DNA of 48,953 nt from Acidobacterium sp. (GTDB taxonomy: Bacteria; Acidobacteriota; Terriglobia; Terriglobales; Acidobacteriaceae). Where the stretch lies: contig PMUI01000111.1 of assembly GCA_003166955.1 (NCBI GenBank), positions 84,199 to 133,151 on the forward strand, written 5' to 3'. The notes beneath the pieces were generated by a model. That model worked only from the letters and a program-made list of their open reading frames with translations. It made no database searches and had not been told where the DNA came from. Made by a program: the position numbers and the translations under genes. Positions 45,003 to 48,953 of the stretch are shown one piece after another (within the stretch, counting starts at the first letter, position 1; every line of letters starts with the position of its first letter).

Positions 45003-46988
45003 ATGCGCATCCCGACCGGCAACAGCTTCGCGCACAAGATGACGATGATGGCGCTGGTGGCGAGCAGCGTAGCGTCGGCAACGCTGATGGCGGCGTTTCT
45101 GGGCTACGACTCGATGAACGCGCACCGGCAGATGCAGAACCGGCTGACGACGCTGGGGAATATCGTGGGGCAGAACTCGGCGGCGGCGCTCGAGTTCGAC
45201 GATCGGGCGGCGGCGATGGAGGTGCTGGGAGCGCTGGAGGCGGAGCGGTCGGTGGTGTCGGCGTGCCTGTACCGGCCGTCGGGCGAGCTGTTTGCGGAGT
45301 ATCAGCGGCGGCGGGGCGTTCATGATTGCCCGGCGCGTATCGAAGGGCTGGTGGGAGCGCCGGGCTACGCCACAGTGAGCCGGGGGGTGGTGCGGGGTGA
45401 GGATTTTGCGGGCACGCTCTATTTGAAGTCGGACCTGACGGAGATCGAAGAGCGCTGGCGGCAGATGCTGGAGATCACCGGGGTGCTGCTGGTGGTGGCG
45501 CTGGTGGTGGGAGGGATGGCGGGATCGTTGCTGCAGCGGAGGATTTCGAAGCCGGTGGGGGAACTGGCGGCGGCGATGCACGAGGTGACGGAGGAGCACG
45601 ATTTCAGCGCGCGGGTGAGGATCCAGGGAGCCGATGAGATTGCAGAGCTGGGCAGCGGGTTCAACGCGATGCTGGCGGAGCTGGAGAAGCGCGCGGCGGA
45701 GAAGACGGCGTTCGAGGGGCAACTGCGGCATCAGGCGCTGAACGACGAGGTGACGGGGCTGCCGAACCGGAGGCTGCTGGCGGACCGGCTTTCGCATGCG
45801 CTGGATGTTGGGAAGCGGCAGGGCCATCCGGTGGCGCTGCTGTATATCGATCTGGACGGATTCAAACTGATCAACGACAGCCTGGGACACTCGATTGGGG
45901 ATGCACTGCTGCGGCAGGTGGGGGAGCGGCTGCGGTCGCGGGTGCGCGCATCGGACACGCTGGCGCGGCTGGGGGGCGATGAATTCGCGGTGGTGCTGGC
46001 GGGGCCGGAGGCGCGCGAACAGGCGGGGGTAGTGGCGCTGACGCTGCTGGACATTCTGGCGCCGCGGTTCACGGTAGAAGAGCATGAGATCACGATCAGC
46101 GCCAGCGTCGGCGTGAGCGTTTTTCCGGATAACGGGGCGACGCCGGTGGAGCTGCTGCAGCAGGCGGACAGCGCGATGTATGCAGCGAAGCGGATGGGGA
46201 AGAATCGGATGGTGGTGTTCTCCGACGATCTGGGGGCGTCGATCCGGGAGCGGGTGAATCTGGAGACGCAGCTGCGGCACGCGATCGCGCACAGCGAGAT
46301 TGTCGTGCACTATCAGCCGGAGTTCGATGTGACGACGCGGAAGCTGGTGCGCTTTGAGGCGCTGGCGCGGTGGAATCATCTGACGCTGGGCGCGATCTCG
46401 CCGGGGAAGTTTATCCCGATCGCGGAAGAGACAGGGCTGATTGTGCCGCTGGGGATTTACATCATGGAGTTGGCGTGCGCGGAGGCGGTGCGATGGCAGA
46501 CGGTGGCTGGGTGTCCGGTGCAGGTGGCGGTGAATGTGTCGAGCATCCAGTTGATGCGGGAGACATTTGTGGAGGAGGTAAGGGCGACGCTGCGGGACAC
46601 GCGCCTGGATCCGCACCTGCTGCAGATTGAGCTGACGGAGTCAGTGGCGCTGAACGGGGCATCGAAGGTGGCAGCGGCGATGAACGAGCTGGCGGCGCTG
46701 GGGGTGAGCCTGGCGATTGACGATTTCGGAACGGGGTATTCGTTGCCTGAGCTATCTGCCGAAGCTGCCGTTCGACGCGCTGAAGATCGATCGCTCGTTT
46801 GTGAACGAGCTGGGGGTGCGGAGCGAAGTGGTGACGCTGGCGCACAACTTCGGAATGCGCGTAATTGCCGAGGGGGTAGAGACGGAGCGGCAGATGGAGC
46901 TGATTACGGAGATTGGGTGCAACGAGGTGCAGGGATATTTGCTGGGGCGGCCTACAGCGGATCCGGGGCCGTTTCTGGAGCCGCGTGA
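45003..46988 (+). CDS. Membrane GGDEF-EAL protein (YfiN-like), EAL domain broken by frameshift
   Basis: Predicted c-di-GMP turnover enzyme under YfiR control. N-terminal TM, a CHASE8-like periplasmic domain (TTLGNIVGQNSAAALEFDDR), a second TM (TGVLLVVALVVGGMAGSLLQ), HAMP, GGDEF with intact GGDEF at 324-328 and an RASD I-site nine residues earlier, then EAL with EAL at 452-454 and DDFGTGYS at 573. At 46743 the frame shifts: after GTGYS the reading frame turns to arginine/alanine-rich nonsense ending at 46988. The correct continuation lies in another frame (46744-47181). One extra T at 46743-46744 explains it. The GGDEF part should still be functional; the EAL part lacks its final strands and some metal ligands. 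Confidence 0.88.
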   Translation: MRIPTGNSFAHKMTMMALVASSVASATLMAAFLGYDSMNAHRQMQNRLTTLGNIVGQNSAAALEFDDRAAAMEVLGALEAERSVVSACLYRPSGELFAEYQRRRGVHDCPARIEGLVGAPGYATVSRGVVRGEDFAGTLYLKSDLTEIEERWRQMLEITGVLLVVALVVGGMAGSLLQRRISKPVGELAAAMHEVTEEHDFSARVRIQGADEIAELGSGFNAMLAELEKRAAEKTAFEGQLRHQALNDEVTGLPNRRLLADRLSHALDVGKRQGHPVALLYIDLDGFKLINDSLGHSIGDALLRQVGERLRSRVRASDTLARLGGDEFAVVLAGPEAREQAGVVALTLLDILAPRFTVEEHEITISASVGVSVFPDNGATPVELLQQADSAMYAAKRMGKNRMVVFSDDLGASIRERVNLETQLRHAIAHSEIVVHYQPEFDVTTRKLVRFEALARWNHLTLGAISPGKFIPIAEETGLIVPLGIYIMELACAEAVRWQTVAGCPVQVAVNVSSIQLMRETFVEEVRATLRDTRLDPHLLQIELTESVALNGASKVAAAMNELAALGVSLAIDDFGTGYSLPELSAEAAVRRAEDRSLVCERAGGAERSGDAGAQLRNARNCRGGRDGAADGADYGDWVQRGAGIFAGAAYSGSGAVSGAA

Positions 46989-47181
46989 AGGAGCAAAGGC
47001 GCTGGTGGGAGCAGCGCTGAGGGGGGCGGCGTTGCCGGAGCTTTCAGCGAGCGGCGGCGCCGGCAGAGGCGCGCAGGCGCGCTGGGAGAAAGGGATGGAT
47101 GAGGATCTGGTAGGCACCGCCGCCGAGGGCTCCGCCGATGAGGGGGCCGAGGACAGGGACCCACCAGTAGCTCTGTGGTGA
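46744..47181 (+). pseudogene. Displaced end of the EAL domain
   Basis: In this frame CLSYLPKLPFDALKIDRSFV, NELGVRSEVVTLAHNFGMRV, IAEGVETERQMELITEIGCN and EVQGYLLGRP complete a canonical EAL domain. After that the frame runs on with PREGAKALVGAALRGAA and low-complexity sequence, antisense to the end of the aquaporin gene, to a stop at 47181. With the base at 46743 removed the protein would be about 725 residues. Confidence 0.8.
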
Positions 47182-47853
47182 GGGAAAGGCGGAGGTGCCC
47201 CAGCCGGTGCAGAAGGCGAAGAGGCGGGGGCCGAAGTCGCGGGCAGGATTGATGGCCCAGGCTTCGAGGTAGCCCATGGAAGCGCCGATGAGGGCAACGA
47301 GGAAGCCGATCATGAGGGCTCCGAAATTGGCGCCGGGGGCCATTTCGTTGTACTGCTCGGTAATGGCGAAGATGCCGAAGAGGAGAAACGCGGTGAGGAC
47401 GATTTCGTCGCCGAAAGCGTGGAGCGGGGTGATGATGGCGGCGGGATGGGTGAAGAAGACGCCGGCAGCGCCGCCGGCGGCGCGGGTGAGGTGGTGGTCG
47501 AGGTTGAACTGGTCGATGACGGGGGAGTAGAGGAGATAGACGACCGAGGCGCCGAGGAATGCGCCGATGGTTTGGGCGATGCAGTAGGGGGCGACGTTTT
47601 TCCAGGGGAATTTGCGATAGAGGGCGAGGGCGAGGGTGACGGCGGGGTTGGCGTGGCAACCGCTGATGGAGCCGGTGGTGTAGATGGCAATGGCGACGGC
47701 GAGACCCCAGGCGATGCAGACGCCCCAGTAGGCGTGCTGGTAGGGGCTGGGGTCGTAGAGGGAGTACATGGCGGCGACCGAGTCGCCGAAGGCAATGATG
47801 ATGAACATGGCAATGGCTTCGGAGAGGAGCGCGCCGGTGAATAGCCTGCTCAT
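47044..47853 (-). CDS. glpF: Aquaglyceroporin, MIP family
   Basis: Inner-membrane channel for glycerol and water. Length 269 residues. The six-helix pattern is clear, with the two pore loops: GCHANPAVTLALALYRKFPW (NPA) and EAWAINPARDFGPRLFAF (NPA followed by Arg-Asp). The Asp after the second NPA-Arg marks the glycerol-facilitator branch. ATG 47853 has GAGGACTCC upstream. No glycerol kinase or dehydrogenase is adjacent. Its last 138 bp overlap, antisense, the run-on part of the EAL frame. The C-terminal extension ARLRASAGAAAR is poorly conserved. Confidence 0.93.
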   Translation of the reverse strand: MSRLFTGALLSEAIAMFIIIAFGDSVAAMYSLYDPSPYQHAYWGVCIAWGLAVAIAIYTTGSISGCHANPAVTLALALYRKFPWKNVAPYCIAQTIGAFLGASVVYLLYSPVIDQFNLDHHLTRAAGGAAGVFFTHPAAIITPLHAFGDEIVLTAFLLFGIFAITEQYNEMAPGANFGALMIGFLVALIGASMGYLEAWAINPARDFGPRLFAFCTGWGTSAFPSPQSYWWVPVLGPLIGGALGGGAYQILIHPFLPARLRASAGAAAR

Positions 47854-48333
47854 GGAGTCCTCGCGGGAGGTGCAGGGACATCTTACGGGAAATCAGGAGG
47901 CGGGAGCTTGGAGCTGGGAGCCAGGAGGCAGGAACCTGTAACAGAGCGTGTTGTAAATGTTCTTATTACGTCACAGATGTGGTTACATATTGCCGGTTGC
48001 GCGGGGATTTGGAGAGAAAGAAACGCCTCCACCGGGTGCACGATGGAGGCGGAAGTTGCTGCAACGTTCACAATTTGGTCTAGCGGAGGGCGGTTTGCAT
48101 TTTGCCTCCGCGGGCGGAGTGTGGTGCGGTGAGGGGTTGGGTCCGATGGCCGTTGTAGGACTGGGACGGTGTGAGGGTCTGGGCTTTCAGCGAATGCGTA
48201 GCGGCGAAGGGATGGAGAGTAACAGCACGACGAGCGAACGCTGACGCTGCAAAGCCAAGGGCGGTGGGCGGAGGCGGAAGCGCTGGATCGGCAGCAGATT
48301 GCGAAGTGCAGACAGATCGAGGGTCCCGACTCG
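47854..48333. other. Intergenic region with heptad array and traces of a TPR gene start
   Basis: Heptad array at 47889-47937. CGCCTCCA (48026) and TGGAGGCG (48043) form a short hairpin. From about 48250 the frame of the downstream TPR gene is already TPR-like (GRWAEAEALDRQQIAKCRQI) but has no start codon and meets a TAA near 48221. Confidence 0.55.
47889..47937 (+). repeat. Heptad array ggaggcg/ggagctt/ggagcca
   Basis: gaaatca, ggaggcg, ggagctt, ggagctg, ggagcca, ggaggca, ggaacct: seven units in phase. Confidence 0.7.
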
Positions 48334-48933
48334 ATGCGGGGATTATTGGCGGCGGATAATCTGGCGATCATTCTTTATCGCGAGGGGCGCTTTGCGGAAG
48401 CGGAGGCGCTGGACCGCGAGACGCTGGCGACGAAGAAGAGAGTGCTGGGGGCGGATCATCCGGAGACGGTGCGGTCGATGAACACGCTCATGGCGGTGCT
48501 GGCGGGTGAAGGCAAGCTGGACGAGGCGCAGGGGCTGGAAGAGCAGGTGGTGGCGATTCGGACGCGGGTATTGGGGGCGGATCACCCGCTAACGCTGTCG
48601 GCGATGAGCAACCTTGCGAATAGTCTGATCCGGCGTGGGGATTACGCTCGGGCGGAGAAATTGTTGGAGGAGTCGAAGGCGCGGCAGGTGCGGGTGCTGG
48701 GTCCGGAGAACCCGGCGACGGCGATCACGACGTATAACCTTGGCGCGCTGGCGCTGCGGCAGGGACGGAAGGATGAGGCGCTGCGGCTGTTGCGCGAGTC
48801 GGTGGATCACGGTCTGGCGGGATGGGTGATTGCGGGGATGGCGAAGGATCCTGACCTGGCCGCACTCGATGGGGAGCCGCAGTTCGACGCGCTGGTGGCG
48901 TATGCGAAGGCGAAGGCGAAGGCGGGAAAGTAG
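48334..48933 (+). CDS. TPR-repeat protein, probably 5'-truncated
   Basis: Length 199 residues from ATG 48334. It contains kinesin-light-chain-type TPRs: AADNLAIILYREGRFAEAEA, RETLATKKRVLGADHPETVR, LDEAQGLEEQVVAIRTRVLG and ARAEKLLEESKARQVRVLGP, ending with DPDLAALDGEPQFDALVAYA. The same repeat pattern continues upstream of the ATG for at least 25 codons without a start, so the N-terminal part of a larger protein (often a Ser/Thr kinase or other multi-TPR protein) is likely lost. There is no ribosome site. The stop TAG runs into a heptad array at the window edge. Confidence 0.65.
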   Translation: MRGLLAADNLAIILYREGRFAEAEALDRETLATKKRVLGADHPETVRSMNTLMAVLAGEGKLDEAQGLEEQVVAIRTRVLGADHPLTLSAMSNLANSLIRRGDYARAEKLLEESKARQVRVLGPENPATAITTYNLGALALRQGRKDEALRLLRESVDHGLAGWVIAGMAKDPDLAALDGEPQFDALVAYAKAKAKAGK

Positions 48934-48953
48934 CCGGGAGCCGGGAGCCGGGA
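48932..48953 (+). repeat. Heptad array agccggg at the window end
   Basis: agccggg three times, sharing its first bases with the TPR stop codon. Confidence 0.7.

Noticed and set aside
44997-46616. 539-codon frame antisense to the GGDEF-EAL gene
   Set aside because: Same GC-driven shadow effect; no recognisable domain.

Overview
The window is chromosomal DNA of a GC-rich bacterium, most likely an acidobacterium of the class Terriglobia. The evidence is the content: two macrolide-exporter-like permeases of the acidobacterial duplicated (ADOP) type with a PadR regulator, a Ser/Thr kinase fused to a TolB-like domain and many TPRs, a DUF3300 protein, an Ig/beta-helix exoprotein, a small secreted protein of a kind common in that phylum, and intergenic repeat families. 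I see no rRNA, tRNA, CRISPR array, transposase or phage gene.

Layout. 1-506: start of dnaK, leaving the window leftwards. 985-4800: DHA2 drug exporter, beta-carbonic anhydrase, APC permease. 4971-10034, all minus strand: DUF3300 protein, M15 peptidase, SPFH/band-7 protein, secreted MORN-like protein. 10675-13422: pyruvate phosphate dikinase, with GC hairpins downstream and a symmetric TGTGA/TCACA cluster upstream. 14384-14775: frameshifted small secreted protein. 14952-19011: two transcription units sharing a 17-bp palindromic operator, first a membrane protein and winged-helix regulator, then a cis-prenyltransferase, a B12-binding radical SAM enzyme and a membrane protein. 19142-24981: divergent ADOP permeases with PadR. 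25323-29777: M28 peptidase, MscL, STAS protein, isoaspartyl peptidase. 29880-33746: PilZ-like protein, sugar permease with ribokinase, polysaccharide-deacetylase-like protein. 34216-37896: kinase. 38345-43579: 1744-residue exoprotein. 43892-47181: internally deleted TonB receptor, YfiR-like protein, and a CHASE8-like/HAMP/GGDEF/EAL protein with a frameshift in EAL. 47044-47853: aquaglyceroporin. 48334-48933: TPR remnant.

The two most interesting themes are these. First, the 14.9-19.0 kb locus has four copies of an ACTTTGCAATGCAAAGT-type palindrome around a regulator, a prenyltransferase and a B12 radical SAM enzyme; it looks like a self-contained regulated pathway whose product I cannot name. 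Second, gene boundaries are packed with three repeat families: arrays of 7-bp period with several unrelated unit sequences, a covarying hairpin element, and a mosaic repeat ending in CTCAGGATGAC. All copies I could find lie in the same orientation on the plus strand, whatever the gene direction, and several are translated in frame as protein ends.

Several genes carry single-base frame breaks (near 14620, 39117-39193 and 46743). These may be real decay or assembly errors; raw reads are needed to tell. Coordinates were derived by reading the sequence; no database search was run.
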